DNA of 64,000 nucleotides from NCBI GenBank assembly GCA_019614645.1, contig JABWDB010000036.1, forward strand, positions 3,220,001 through 3,284,000, given 5' to 3'. This stretch comes from Stratiolaelaps scimitus (taxonomy: Eukaryota; Arthropoda; Arachnida; Mesostigmata; Laelapidae). The translations under genes were made by a program, and so were the position numbers. How positions within the stretch are numbered: position 1 is the stretch's first letter; every line of letters starts with the position of its first letter. The notes beneath the pieces were generated by a model, which searched no databases, was not told the DNA's origin, and worked only from the letters and a program-made list of their open reading frames with translations. Shown one piece after another: positions 1 to 14,622 of this stretch.

Positions 1-950
1 ATCATACCCCTGAAGTGAAACCCCTGATCATGCCAGCTCATCCCGTGCGGATGGATGTACCGAGCCGGCTGTCGTCGTATGCAGTAAATAACTTACCATG
101 CATTTACAATCATGTCCGTGGGCATCGTTTAACAACTTGAACTTCGAAGTATCGATAGATGCTTTGATATACTTTGACGTGTCAATTGCCTGACGATTCG
201 ATATATATATATATATATATATGCAATGTGTGTACATCTGAGGTCGCCAATGGACGCAAATGTGTGTACGGTTAGGTGTTAAACGAGTACCAATAGATGT
301 AGTTGTGCTCGTGGTCGGTTCCGGTGTATTTTCCATTTTCATTCTTCGATCTCGAAAATGTCCAAGATAGAAAATGACGAGGACCAGGGTGCCGTGGACA
401 CAATCAACTAAACCAAAACAAATCTTAATACTGCACCCAATAATGCACAGAGGTGATGTTGTTATAATCAACAGTTATTATTGTTATTATTATTGGTACC
501 AGTAACAACAATTATCTGGTGAACTAATTGGATAAGTATTGCGACTCCAATGTCAATTGTGCCCGAACGACCCGAAACGTATATATTTTAACATAAATGA
601 TTACTCTCACGTCTCAGATAAACCCTGCAGATCAACCTCACCGGCCGAACGTAACAACCCGCACACAATGAACACACGTTGATTACACACAATCCCTTTG
701 TTGTTGGATCTTCGAAATAGCTAAAAAATATTTTGCAATATTTTGTTACCATCGACAAATACAGTCAACACACACATACACATACACACACACACACAAG
801 ATGCTCGTTCGCGCATCGATGAACACACCGTCTGTCCGTAAACTTAACAATGCGAGGGTTCGCAATGGAATGCGCAATAAATCAACTATTTATTAACACA
901 TAGCATAAAAACACAAAGGCTACGAAACGAACAACAAACATTAACTCTCA
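1..950. other. AT-rich non-coding sequence
   Basis: No coding exon is supported here. The stretch holds a (TA)n run at 201-222 and a (CA)n-rich run at about 771-799. The only long open frame, on the minus strand at 28-471, reads through the TA repeat and has no recognisable motif. Confidence 0.6.
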
Positions 951-3500
951 GCTCAACGGCGAATCAATGGTGACAAACGAGAGATCCGTATGACTGCAAA
1001 ACAAAGTAAGCAGCCGTAAACACTTTGAACGACGCCGGCACAGACGAGTACAGCGGGTCGTCAAAATCACCGCGTGGCTCTTCGTCGTTTACGCCGCTTT
1101 CTCCCTGCCTTTATTTTGGATGTTTTCAAGTCTCGCGATCTTCTGTGCCTCCTCCCTCCGGCATCGCCGCGGACAACTCAGCATGCGATTATGGCCCGTC
1201 TACAACGATTACAACTGTCGTTTCCTCGCACTTGTTGCTGGCTGGTTCTGTTGTGTCTGTGGGCTCCGTGGCCGCTCGCCCGCCCGCCCGCCGACCGCCT
1301 ATGTCACAACATGTTTTTCAGGGCGGCTTACTATGCTTTACCTCGTGTCAGTCAGCCACGAACGACTGCGGCTGCATACCACCGACTAATGTTGCTTGCG
1401 TCGAAACGGCAACCCCACGCCCTTCCGCGCCCAAACGACGACGAATGACGGCTAATTCGCGTCGCGCAAATGCTCATTTCCTACGATTTCGATAGACCGA
1501 GAAAAACAGTCACATCCGTTCGAATAGCCGAGCCACTGCGCCGGCACAGCCGCACCACCATGTACAAGCAGCAGCAGCAGCCGAAGCAGCAACACAAGCA
1601 GAATTATAATAACTGCAGTGGGAGCAATAAAAAGCCTACGAGCGGCAACAGTGCGGCTTCAGCAAGACAGTTAACCCGCAACAACAGCAGCAGCAGCAGC
1701 AACAATACGAAAGAAAAGGCCAACAGCTTCAAACAGAATCGAGAAATCATTCGACAAGTTCGACCCCGACCCATCCGATAACAATAACAATAACAACAAC
1801 AACAGCCACATCCATGGCGGTGGCAGCGGCAGCAGTAGCAGCAATAATAACAACATTTACTCAGCCTGTGGTGGGGGAGATCAGTCTCCGAACGTTCGTC
1901 GCTCAGATCAGTTGCGGCTGAACGCGCGAACTTCGGATGTCGTCTCGTCCGCGTCTTCTTCGCGACTCCGCTTTGCCATCTTTGTCCTGTAGCCGGCCAC
2001 CTCATTCGTAGTGGCATTCTGTGCTCTGCAAATCCTGTTGCTGCCGCCGCCGCCGAAGCTGCCGTCGTCCCGATCAGCTCTACGGCCTTTTGCCGAGTTG
2101 GATTCCGTGCAGCATCTTGCTTGTTCCTCGCAACGATCCCTCGTTCAGCGCAATCGCTGTTCGCCGGCATCGACACCATCCATAGCGTCGTTGGCGACGT
2201 CGTTGCTGGCAAACAGCACAGGCAATGTTGCCGGATAACAGCAAGCGATACGCGAGCGAGGCTCTGGCGTCTAAGTGCTCTCAGTCTTTGTGAGCGTCTG
2301 GCGCGTGCGTATATGCGGAAAAGGATACATGGATATGCATACATATGTGCACGCACACATATACACGCGAAGATACAACAGAAGATTCTAGCTGCGGCTA
2401 CTGCTGCTGTTATTGGATGTCACGGCTCCTGCAGCAGCAGCAACAGCGTTCCATCGAGTGTCGCCTGTGTACGACGAATTGAAGCGGCGAATTGACTTCA
2501 ATCTTTGTCGCAGCTTCCCCCAAATCCCCAACAAATTCTTCGTCGCCTGCAAACCATTGCTTGCTTGGTCAGTCGGTCGGTCGATTGCTTCGTTGGTATT
2601 TGACAAATGTCCGCACAACAGCAGACAGAACGGTATCGAGACAGGAACACATGGACACAGATACAGAGACAACAGGTAACTGGTCAAGAACCAGCTGAAG
2701 AACTAACGAAAAGCACAGCCCGTTCCTGCAGCCGCCACGGCAACAGCAGCAGCATTGGAAGTGTTCGGCAGCGCGGCTCAAACGGTGGGATGCATTTCCA
2801 GAGGGATTTGACAAATGGCGGCCTCCTGGCCGTCTTGATCTTCCCGATCGACGAGCGTGTCGCTCGTGACGACAGCCCGGCCACGCGTGCGCCACATTAC
2901 GGCAAGTTACCACAATGTCGTAATTCTCGCAATGATATACTTTCGGTTGCTTTAAGTTGCTGTCGTTCCCGTTAGAAAAACAGCCTCAGCAGTTATTTGG
3001 CAACTTGTCATGCAGACGACAAATGTAGGACAAAATTAATTTGCACTTCTGCAATTTTCAGCAGGAAAGCACGCCGAGTCTACGCGTGTGCATGCGAAGC
3101 TTGCAGCGTACGCGCTTCGCCTGCCCTGTGTTGTCCCGCGAAATCGAAAAAAATATGGAAAATTAGTATGTGGCCCACTTCCTCCGTCGGGCGGCGTTTC
3201 GCCGGGCAGCAAAATTGAAGGAGAAAGCCTCACGCCAGGAGGAAGCGATTTCAAGTTCTCGCTCGTTGTCTCGGCGGACCATCGCGAACCTCGTCTATCT
3301 GAACCTTGACAACACACTCAAGGTTCAGGTGTTGCGTCCGTCGTCGCGCGAGGTGCCTCTCTCTCTTCAGTTTGGTGCACGGGGTTCGTTGGGGAATATG
3401 TTACAACTGTCTTCCCAAAGGGAGAACGCTGGTGGAATTGAGACACACCATTGTGAGAATGTTCAAGCGATACGTGCTGTTTTATAGCGGTAATTCTCAT
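950..3500. other. GC/CpG-richer patch with CAG/CAA triplets
   Basis: This block is clearly richer in CpG than its flanks and carries interrupted CAG/CAA runs (1567-1600, 1675-1705, 1790-1850 and 2405-2450). Several overlapping open frames on both strands result from base composition and are low in complexity (Gln/Ser or Leu/Cys runs). I recognise no protein domain. A promoter or 5' untranslated exon is possible, but no specific signal shows it. Confidence 0.45.
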
Positions 3501-6440
3501 CAATCACAGTAGTAATGGAGGTTAGCCATCCTGTTGGATGGCTTGAAGGAAAGCTTAAAAATTCACCGTCATACATGCGTAGCGCTCTTACGATAGCGAT
3601 CGATAGATTCTTTTTCTTCGAATTTTTACCCAAGTCTCGAGAAGCTAAAATGACTGTCTCCGTGTGGGTGAGAATAACTGTGAAATGCGATGGCAGAAGT
3701 CTGCGACCAATTTATCTCCCCATGGTGAAGTTGGCCCGCAACGGAGGCCCCACTAAGAACGAGCTGTGTAGATGTCTCATACGATAACAAAGTTCATTTA
3801 ATAATTATTATATAAGTCACCACTCTCAGTTCTGTAGTAATTGATAAAGCAGCGCCACATCGGGATCTTCCAACTATTTTGTGATGACCACAAACGTGGC
3901 TTTTCTTATATTTTATGAGCCGACCAGCGACGATTCGACGATTTTAGCCCAGTGCGTGAGAATGAGTTTAACCGCAAGGTATTAACTAACGCAAACAGCC
4001 CACAAGCGCGAAACGAGCATCGATATTAGGTGACTATTCATAATCGACTGCACGAACGCCCCGAATTTGTCACTGATAGGCGCATTTTTGCCGTCGAATT
4101 TAGTGCAGCCAGTCGGGATGGCCATTGCTTATATAGTAGTATCAAATTGGCCAATTCAAAGCTCACAGAAGCGAACTAATTCTCTAATGCTTGATGGTGG
4201 TACCTAACCATCACTCGACGACAGATGATAACAGAGTCCAGTGGATGGTGAGCAGTGCACACGTGTTACCCCCGGGGGGGGGGGGTGTCGGGCTATGATA
4301 GCCATTATCAGGTCGGATACACATACGATAAATTGAAGCGAAAATAGGACATATATTTGAATGCGTCGGGATTGCCAGCACACGATTTGACCACTTACCA
4401 ATCAGGTGGCAAAAATGAACTACATTATCAACGGTGTAGTCTTGAACATTTCGGTTTGGAGAGACCCGATCAAGCAGTTCGATAAGTTTTGCATATTAGT
4501 TGTTTGTCGAATCTAGCTTCATATCGATATCTCAAACAATGCAGAGCAAGCTGCAGTAGCTATTGACACGGGCTTGATCCCAACGATACCGGTGGCACCT
4601 CGAAGGGGGTAGGAGGAGAGAAACAATCAAATAAATTGGCGATTAGCTTGGGCAAGACGTTTTCGGCCGGCCTACACGAGGCTAACGACTAGCAACCGAA
4701 AAAGGGCTTACAACACACCGAGCTGAGCATCGAGTGAAATTCGGTGTTGTATCGTGGCACTATCCAAAGCCTGGCAGACTGTTTCACATTTTTTATATTA
4801 TAGTAATTCGTGGTAGATCAATGATCGACATGTTCAATTCAAGCTTGAAGCCGCATATGATTCAATGCCACGCCATCAGTAACGTTCGAAATAGTTCACT
4901 ATAATTCCGAATACAAATGGTACAGTCGACCACCAACGGAGGTTGTTGGTCCTCGGCTCTTATCGTGGCAATATGCACATCGGGTGAGGTTCTTGCTTCA
5001 ATCATAATAATATTCCGATATACGTTAACCACCGCTTTATATATATATATATATATATATAACGAGCTTCGTTCAAAATGGCCAAATGTAATTTTCATGT
5101 TCTTGTATCATGCTGACACTTCTATCGTGGCCAATCACGGCCAAAATCGGCGTTCACTTCAACGCCCCGATCACGATCATGTGATATGGTCCGCCTTTCT
5201 CTTTCAATCGATCAATTTCAGCTTGCGGGGTAATACTCCGCCCGTGATGCTGTGAGCGGTTGGCGTCGGCCTCAAACCCCTGACAAAAACCTGAATATTA
5301 CGCACATACTACAACCGTTCTAAGCAAAACTTTTCCTGGTCGAACTACTCCGACAAACCAGTAACGTTCAGACGGGAAAACCTCATGGGCACATGCAGAG
5401 TAAATGGACACTATGATATAATAGGTCTATAAAACCTATCTAGGGTTTCGAGTATCTATTCTAAGTATTAGTTATTCTTCTAACATCGTATTTCCTTAAT
5501 CATTTTACAATAACGACAACTGGTTGTGCCAATTATAGCAATTCACATTTCGATCAAACCCTAACCTGTTGACCTACCTTAGGCTGCACCTTAGGGTTCG
5601 ATTTATATCAATTTGTAGAAAATACGGAGAAAAAACCAGAGTTGAAATCGTATACGCACACGGGACGAGTAAACGCCAGAGGTAACCCTTTCAGAAGAAC
5701 ATTGAAAAATAATTGTTGTACATGTAGTAACATGTAACAAAGCAAATCTCCAACCAATCGTCTAGACCAGCATATAGCAATGATTTTGCCGTAAGCAATA
5801 AATATATGAATGGGTTTAACTAGGTACCGCTGGTCAGCAGCGGCAGCACCACTACCGTTGTAGCCTTCTGTGTAAACACTGCACCGTATCAAGCAATTAA
5901 CCGACTTAAAGAAGGGCCATATCACTGGCGCAGTTCAATTCTATCCGATAACAACAGATCAGACAATCCGTAGCAGGGGCGATATTGGGACGCGCTGATC
6001 ATTCCTGTCGATACTATTAGTGATGTTGTCATTACTATGTTCGTTAATATCTCTTTTACATAGCTGACCCTCAGCTGTCTAATTTCAACGGTAGGCCTCG
6101 GTTACATTTTTTGTGTCGTTGTTAATACTTCGACTATCATACTAGGGTGATACGATACCCGACAATTGGCTACTGCCTGATATTGACAGGCGCCTATAAA
6201 ATGCATCTAATATTAACAGCATTCGACCGCCATCGAAAGTGATTGCTCCTGTTCTGCAACAGCTTGTCCCGAGACCGACGGTGTATGCTGCGAATTAGCG
6301 GTATTGACAGCACCAGTATATCTGGCGTTCGTCGAAAAAAAAATCCACCGTCGAAAATAACGAAAGAGGCAACATAAACCGTCATAAACAATAGCCATGA
6401 GTGTGACACCAACGGCGACGTCAATGGCCGCCACCGGACC
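3500..6440. other. Non-coding sequence
   Basis: No gene is seen. The stretch contains a C5 run joined directly to a G12 run (4269-4285) and a (TA)n run at 5037-5061. Open frames are short and unlike any family I know. Confidence 0.55.
4269..4285. repeat. C5G12 homopolymer junction
   Basis: Five C are followed directly by twelve G. The tract is self-complementary at its centre and prone to replication or sequencing slippage. Confidence 0.85.
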
Positions 6441-7330
6441 AATGATGAACGCTAACGAAAGCTGACGAAGTACACGAGACGTTTCGTTCTACAAAGCGTC
6501 GCCCGCGTCGGAGGTGACAACTCGATAGCGGAATAGGTTTTGTTCGTCAGCGATCGCCTGCGCGAGTGAATTCGCCATCGATGTTGTCGGCGGCCACCAA
6601 CGGTGTGCACCAATTATCTTCTTGTTCGCGTGCATACAACGGCGTAATTACAACTACTGCAAGACCGTCAGGGAAGCCACACCGAACTGGGATAACATTA
6701 CGTTTAGCGCAGTGCGTTACGGTGACCGCAGCCGCAGCAGCCTCCGCTCACCGCCGGTTCGTCCAGAGGCACACCGCACCCAATGGCGCCGTTGGCAGGC
6801 ACGATTTGACAATTTTGACCACAGGGGTGGCAGAGTCAGTTGGGCCGAGCGGTTTTCGACCCGGTTCGATGTCGCCGCTGCTGAGGTGAAGTAATGTCTC
6901 GCGGGGGATTTGCCGATCGACGGCCACTCGGCCGTTCGCTGGCTAGGACGAATGGTGTAATATGCAAAAGAAGAACGATCGAGATAGCGTTTGAAGTGGA
7001 CGGCATGTTTCGCCACTGAATCGACCTCGTCAGTAGTAACTTGCAGTAGTAACTTGACGGATAACTTGACGAGACCTTCACAAAATCGATACCACACCGT
7101 ATTACCCACCCGACGGAACGCCGGTTCTTACTTAGACGCCGATATCGTCTGTGAGTGCTCAGCCATCAATGACCACACATGGGTCAACTATAGTGTTTAT
7201 ATAGTGCCTCCCCGAGTCTTCCCCAAGCGTCGAGGAACTTCACGAGGTGATGCGATTGGTGATCGTTATGATTCGGGGCCGGGCGACGGAGAGGGTTTCC
7301 TTAATGAAAATTGATTGCTTTAAAAAATAA
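6440..7330. other. CpG-richer patch
   Basis: A patch of higher GC and CpG content, with short open frames on both strands. None carries a recognisable domain or a convincing pair of splice sites. It resembles the other triplet-rich patches in the first 37 kb. Confidence 0.4.
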
Positions 7331-8976
7331 ACAAAAAGGACTTCCATTCGGACACGTGCCATATCGCCGTCGTACCACCGCATACGCGTGGATTAATATT
7401 GCAACAGTTACGGGTTGCCCTGGGGAACAGAGCAACAATCGAACAGCCTTCCCTCTATAGCTGATACGGACCACGACCCAGTTGAGTATCTATTATCTAT
7501 AGTCTGTCCATCAGTCTGCGTGTGACGCGGATCGACGAGCAATTGAGCGATTGTGTTCGCTCCAAATCAAACTCTGTGTTTGCATGATGACTCTAGACTC
7601 ATTGAACGAAATCATACATGAGTGAATTTACGCTCCGCAAGAAAGCTGTCTTCGTCTGTTCGGCGGTAAAGCGCCATCTTTTTCATCTGCATTCATTCTC
7701 AAAAATTGATAAATCGTCAACGGAAATAACCGCGCGATTTTTCGCTCCGGACACGACACGCACACTAAAGGGTTGTCATTGCGTCACGATTATTCTACAG
7801 TTCACAACAGCAGCCGCCGTAGCAGCCGCCGCAGCAGACAGATAGCAGAACAATAACAATAATAACAACCCCAACAATCGACGATTTCTTTGTCTCATCT
7901 ACTCCGGCGGTTTGTTTCAGTTTACGACGGATTTATTTATTTATTTAAATGGAAAACAGCTGCTGCTTCTGTCTGAGGAAGAGAGGCGTCATCTTCAGAA
8001 TTGAAACGGTGAAACTGATGCAAGAATGACGCGGCGTTCGAATTGACGCGTTCCGCGTTGACGTTCCAGAGCGTCAGGTCCACGCCACGAAAATACAAAA
8101 ACAGCAACGATGAGAATACCTCTAAAGTTGCGATCGGAATGCACAACGAAGGTTGATATGAACCTGTGTATTATACGGGCATCGAGCAGGCGAGGTATAC
8201 AATGGTGTATATAGCTGTTGATGTCACGCTGACTTGATCTTTGCGAAAATTTGCGCGGTCTTTCTATATGGCTACACCGTACTTCGGGTGTGTGTTTATC
8301 AAAAACATTCTGTTATTATTATTATTGTTGATATGTAGCGAATTGACAACAACACACATGTCGCAGGGTCGATTGCTCGTACCGTGCCACTTGTATTATG
8401 TCCAACAACAACCCGAGGGATGGCGAGCAACAGTTGTACTTTTTATTTATTTAATTATTTGCAAATAAATAAATAAATACGCATGCCTTATCGTGTACCA
8501 TTAGAGCGAAACAGGCAGCCACAAAGAACAATGTCATGTCGTCCAAAACGGTTATCAATTCTCGTTTACCTAATTCAGCGGTGTCAATCACCGATCGAGT
8601 AGTTGTTGATTACACCCATTAACCTTCGATGTAACGCACTGTGTGCGCGGACGTGCAGAGGGAACATCATGCTTCGCATTAAGGCTGGATTAGTTGTCGT
8701 CCAGCATCAATCAACTCGGAGAGAATGATTCCGATTAGACAACCTGATTGTCGATAACCAAAGCCGAGCTGGTGAGCACATTAACGCACGAGACAATGTA
8801 AATCCAACACGACATCGAGTATACGACAATGGGATGGCAAACTGTTCGTACGTGTAAGGCGATCTCGTCCACTTGGCTGGATAATGTGTAGGATAGGTGA
8901 AAGTTTAGGCGCCATTACATTCGTCCTTTACGAAACACATACGACTACTTATAAATGTGATATATTATACATAAAT

Positions 8977-9030
<54 letters not shown>

Positions 9031-9600
9031 CCATTGTTCGTTACGTCCCCTCGTTTCTAAAACCCAGCTATACCTAAAGCAAGAATTGTTCTACGCAACT
9101 GAGCAGAACACGACGATAAGCTCACTAGCATAGTAACTGCTGCATATAATAACAAGGTAACTACTACTGAGTGACTCATAGCGCACGTTTTTACAGCTTG
9201 AGTAATAGGCTGCACCGTGCGGCTGTATTCTCACGATTTCTAAAATCGATGAAATTTACGAAATTGTCCACCGTTGTTTGCTATTCAATATCAAATATGA
9301 TCATCCTTCATCTTCGGGATTAGTCTCCCACGACAATGACTCAAATGTTAATGCGTGACCATAATAAAAAATATAGAATAATTACAATCTACAACAAATT
9401 GATATATATATATATATATATATATATAGATAGATATATACATACATATATATGTTTGCGTGGGACATGTTGCTTTCTCGTCCCATGCCATAGGTGGCTG
9501 AAAGGTCACAGTGTCGGGGGCGTCCAGCGCGGGGGCTCTCACCCAGCCTCTATACATTTGTATGACTCTGTAGACCAAGGAGCGGTGATCCCGCAGTCCA
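7330..9600. other. AT-rich non-coding sequence with microsatellites
   Basis: No coding exon is supported. It contains (CAG/CCG)-type triplets near 7807-7840, short TTAT/AAAT runs near 7930 and 8450-8478, and a long compound (CA)n(TA)n(TG)n repeat at 8976-9030. A second (TA)n run lies at 9402-9430. Confidence 0.55.
8976..9030. repeat. (CA)n(TA)n(TG)n compound microsatellite
   Basis: CA dinucleotides pass into a long TA run and then into TG. The whole tract is an inverted repeat able to extrude as a cruciform. Confidence 0.9.
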
Positions 9601-10480
9601 TCAAAGAATTACTTGCTCTTTGCTGCATTCACCGTTATCATTGCAACAACAGAAGCAGTAACAGCAGCAGCAGCCGCAGCCACCACCGCCACCGCAGCAA
9701 TCGTTCAATGGCGCTCGGTTCGACCAATATTCCGTTGAGCAGACCCCCCCCTGACGACGTGCGGGCGCAGGCGGTGACCAACCGTCGAGACGACCACGAT
9801 CGTCGATGATGGGAATGATGATAACCGCTGCGGGCGACATCGCGTCGCATCCCGTTTGCCATAGATGACTACATATACAGCTGCTGGGGGTTGTTGTTGT
9901 TCAGCTGGATGGCTGACGTTGCCGACTGGACGCTTCGTTGCCCGCTTCGCTGCTGCTATTGAGAGAAGCGAACATCGGCCACATCGGTGACAATCGACTG
10001 CCCACTGATTCACAGCAGAGCACCACGGCGGCTCGCGGCTCGTTCTCGAGTCCGTCATCAGACGAACGGGGAAATTGGGCTCCTATGACGTTCTACTTAG
10101 ATCGTGTTTTGAATCTTCTGTCGTTTCTGCCACTGCTGTCGCTGCTGCTGCTGCTGCTGCTGATATCGATAGATTATTCAATTTTCGAAGGAACTGACGG
10201 CTATCTGAGACTCGATAAGAGTTGCCGGACTGCGATGGCCCGAAAGTTGAAATTGGCAGAAATTGCGTTGTTCACGCACACGCGTGTCATCGCCAATGCT
10301 GTGTTAGTGATGGCGGCGGTTGCGGTGTGGCTGATACTGGCATTGCTGCTGCTGCTGCGGCGTCTGCTTCTCCTGGTGGAGGTAACGGCGTCTCCTATGC
10401 TGAAAGGAACTGAGTCGTGCAAGCTCGTAACGCCAGTTCGCAACGCTTACATGCACTGATTGTACCACGTTATTGCAGGG
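9600..10480. other. GC-richer triplet patch (CAG/CTG)
   Basis: CAG/CCG runs at 9650-9700 and CTG runs at 10130-10165 and 10345-10360 give long low-complexity frames on both strands. The plus-strand frame 9938-10459 has two Leu-rich stretches that follow directly from the CTG repeats, so I do not read it as a membrane protein. No gene is claimed. Confidence 0.45.
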
Positions 10481-13390
10481 CATCCCGCGCTCAAATCGTA
10501 GACGTTCATACGGTGTATGAATGAGGCAAAAAGAATTTACGGGTATACGAACAGCGAGTGTATTATGTATATTCGGCTAGATATACACGTGCGTTGCCCA
10601 TCGACACGTCATCAAAAATGCACATGAACATGTTGCACAAAATCAAACGGCCAGTAATTTTGTTTCGTAGTACGAAAAAAGAACCTCTAATGATTACGCT
10701 AAACATGAACGACATGTGCATGAGCCATCTCCAGCTCGAATGAAACTCGAAAGAAAAAAGATATCAACAGTAACAATCGTTTGAATTCGTGAAAGACAGG
10801 TCACTCGGCAATATAGTGGCTAATATAATTCATCCCAAGTCTCTCTCTCTCTCTCTCTCTCGCCTCGTCCTCTCTCTCTGTCTTCAAGCGATCGATATGT
10901 TGGAGTTGGAAACAAATGCATTCTACCGTGAATAATGTCACAACCGCACCTACAAATAGTATGTATGGGTTGTTTCACTTAAAAAAAATACAACATTGTT
11001 GCCGGCGCTAGAAAAAAGTGCATTGTGGGACGCATTCGACGAAGAGATATCAGATGGTCGAGGCATGATACAATGTCCAGCGATCAAATCGTGTGTGATT
11101 GGAGCCCGGTTTGTGTGCATGTGATGAAATAATTAGATATTTTTTGATTTTTCCCATTATCGGAACACTAAATCGTTCATCTCGCAGGTCAGCCTAAATG
11201 TGATGAGAAGCTCGTCGATCAATTTGGCATCGTCTGCAGATAATTGTCAATAATTTGAGGGTGACAGTCGACGGCCTGGACATTCCCCCATTCCTTGACC
11301 CAATCCACTAAGACGCCTGTAATATCGCAACCCCCGGGGTTCGATACAAACAACAGCAATAATAGTAATGATAATTATAAGAGAGGGCTCGTCAATCAAT
11401 ACATCATCGTATCTGCTACGTGAGCATATATCTATATATATATATATATATGTATATACCATTGGGCACATTGGGTCCATTGAGCACATACAAATCGAAA
11501 CTATACGTATATATATATAATCACCTATGAGAATATCCGTTGATATCGTGATAGGATGATAGCTGTGATTTCTCAGCATATATATCCATTTATCACTGCA
11601 CATGTGCACATTATACGGAATACAAACATCCCCAAATTATGTTCGTTCCTTAAATTTTAGGTCGGTTCTTCGGTGTTTTTTTTTCCCTGTCATCATTATC
11701 AGGTTTTCTTTCTTTGTTATATGAAACAGTTCACATCTGATGCGTGCAATGACAAGTAGTTCTATGCTCGCCTGCCTCACGGTGACTCTATCTCATCCCT
11801 TTCAAATGGTTAGTATACAAAGCAAACTGCTTATGAGATGGTGATGATATACAGGGTAGCTGTATTTTTTTTTAGGAGGTAGCTGTATTGATTCATGAAC
11901 AGTGTCCCGACTTGTGGCTACCTCACCTGCGAATCGCTGTAGCAGAATCGCTGCGGTGGTCAGCAGTACGCCGAGGAGGGCGAACGCCCGACAGACCAAT
12001 TGGAAACTATCGTCCTAAACGTCGCGCGGATACGAGCAGATGACAGCGAAATTTATCGATTTTATTAGTTGTGATCTAGTTTGTGAAGTTAGTTTGTGCC
12101 CTTTTTCTTTTGTGTGTAAATGTAAACACCTCAGGCATTTGAGTCACGACATGATGTCACTTCGGGTTATCCACAACGATTTCAGTAGCCACATAAGCCA
12201 TAATTAGTCATTTGTGTTTTATCATCAAGTATTGCGAGGTACCTCGAGTCCCGGATGGTACGCTATCCACAACGTGTAGAAAGTGTTCACAATCGGGATC
12301 CGCTGCAGCCAGTTCCTACTATTGTCCATTACGATCAGATTGGGATGCGCCGCTCACTCGAGGTTTGATCTACTCTGTATTAGTGAACTGTGGTATCTAA
12401 CGAGTTTACCACCGGAACTGGACTTTAAGCATATGATTCAATAGTTCGCAAATGGATAGGATATAGATTTTGAATGAACTCTATCGACTGCCAGCTTGAG
12501 CAGTTCATGCATAATGCCCTCTTCAGAATTGGCGGAGCACAATGTGGCTATTGGTGTCGTTTAACTTTGATCTGACTTTTATGATGGTATCATATAATAA
12601 TCATCACTCTCAGTCCTCGCTTCGAAAAGTCCACTGTGACAGGCTATCAGTAACCGAACCTGATCTCTCATATGATATTTCTATCAGTGTGAACAGCTGT
12701 TGTGCTCGTCGCCATTAACGTCACTGGGGAAGCGTTCGTCGCGTTGGTGTGCAAACGCGCACTGATCTCACTCGTTAGCGAACGTCGAACATCGACGAGG
12801 ATCTGTCTGCACACTCGCCTCTCTCTTCTCTACGGGGGCATACAGAGGGTCTACAGAGCTATATATATTATATATATATATCTGTATACATCCTTGCTTT
12901 GGATCAATTTCTGCCATAAATATTAGGTCATATTAATGGGCTCCTCATGATCGCAATCCTCAGGTGGGCTCCCAGCAAAAAGCCTAAACGTGTTAACTTC
13001 TCCAATTCAACATCAAACACTCCCAGTTAGTTCGCTCAACAGTTCGTACATTGTTCAGCGGCGAAGGCTAACCTCAGTGGTCATCTTCTATTGTCTGATT
13101 CGAGTCAATACACGTAGAGATCGACCAGGAACATAAACCCATATTCACTCCATACCATTTGCCGTCTTTTTTTTTGTTCACTCAACATTTCGAATTGCCC
13201 GCCGCTCGACGAGTTGCCGAATTGGATTTTGGTCATGGTATTCGTCAAAGCACCCGTTTGTTATGGCGTGTCATTAGAAAGAGGCCAATCGGTAGAGTTT
13301 CACATTGGTCGAATACATCTGCATTACGACAACGAAATGTCTGAGATACTTACTACGCATGCTGGCTAGTGGAATTGATGTCTCGCAAGC

Positions 13391-13422
<32 letters not shown>

Positions 13423-14582
13423 ACAATCGATACCGTCCGATAAAAAGATTCGCGTTCAATTCTCCGTTCGGCGCTCCCGCCACTCGGCCCGAGGAGGTAT
13501 TTTCTGTTCGCCTCCAACAGTAGTCGTTATGTCACAGTGATGTATATATACATACATATATATATATAATAGTCCCAACTGAAATTGTCTTCCGCATTGC
13601 TGTTGTGAGTGTTTCACAGATACACGCGGCAGTTTGCCTCTAATGACGCAGGGTGGAGAGAAAGCGAGAGAGAGAGAGAGAACTTAGTTGCGATCGTAAA
13701 CAGCTCATTGTTTCGTTGAGTAGTGGCGTTGTACTCGTAGAAAATTGTGAGATTGTAAATAGTAATCCACGTGTAGTTTTGTGTACGGCCAGATGACCAT
13801 GAACAAGTGTATGTAACGTTGGAAGATCCGAATTGGCATCGTTGGATATCGTCGCATTGTTTCTTGACGGAAGATGACTCATTAGTCGTCTTCATCATTA
13901 GACTGATTGTAACAATGCTACATTTGAGCAAGTATTCCCCTTACACCTGGCGTAGATTCAATTGGCCCCCTCACACCGTTAACGAATAGATAATTCGCAA
14001 ATGCTATGATTGATCATTGCAACTTTTCCTGAAGACGTTTTTCGTGTGAACGTAACATCGAACATGCTATGACGCCCAATGTTACAGCGTAGAGAGGCTA
14101 GTGCCGATGTTCGTATTTTAGCATGAGCGAAGCTGGGTGGGCATCGACTCTCGAAAACGATACGCAGCACGTCTTAGGTATAAGAATTAAGAAAATACAA
14201 TTAATTAACGAAAAATGAAATCTGTCTTACGGCAAGTGCCGGATCCACCCGAGGCAAACAAAGACAACGCCCAACCCGCTGCCGTACTCCTCCCTCGATT
14301 TACGACGTTGGTCGAACGGCAACAGAATAACACAAGTGGACAATGACGATACGTTTATACATGTAACAGCACAGAACTATAATATAAATACAATAAACAA
14401 CGCGACGAACTGTCACATCAGCGAGATGTGCATAGTTCAATAGTAATAATAGCAGTAGCAGCAGCAGCAGCAACAACAATAGCTCAGACGAGTATAAGAA
14501 ATATATGACAAATAAAACGACTGTGGGTGAATATAATATATACTCTGAATACAAACGAAGTGAGCTACTTATTTTTATCATG

Positions 14583-14622
14583 ATAATAATAATAATAATA
14601 ATAATAATTATTATTATTATTG
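14583..14622. repeat. (AAT)n/(ATT)n inverted microsatellite
   Basis: An AAT array is followed immediately by an ATT array of similar length. The tract is therefore a near-perfect palindrome rather than a simple microsatellite. Confidence 0.85.

Noticed and set aside
1604..2356. 250-codon minus-strand frame
   Set aside because: Low-complexity Leu/Cys/Ala/Arg runs produced by CAG/CAA repeats on the other strand. Competing frames exist on both strands and there is no domain.
9938..10459. 173-codon plus-strand frame with two Leu-rich stretches that look like membrane spans
   Set aside because: The Leu runs are translated CTG repeats. No splice context or homologous motif supports it.
11325..11350. 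tRNA B-box-like ggttcgatacaaa
   Set aside because: No A box at the right distance and no cloverleaf can be drawn.
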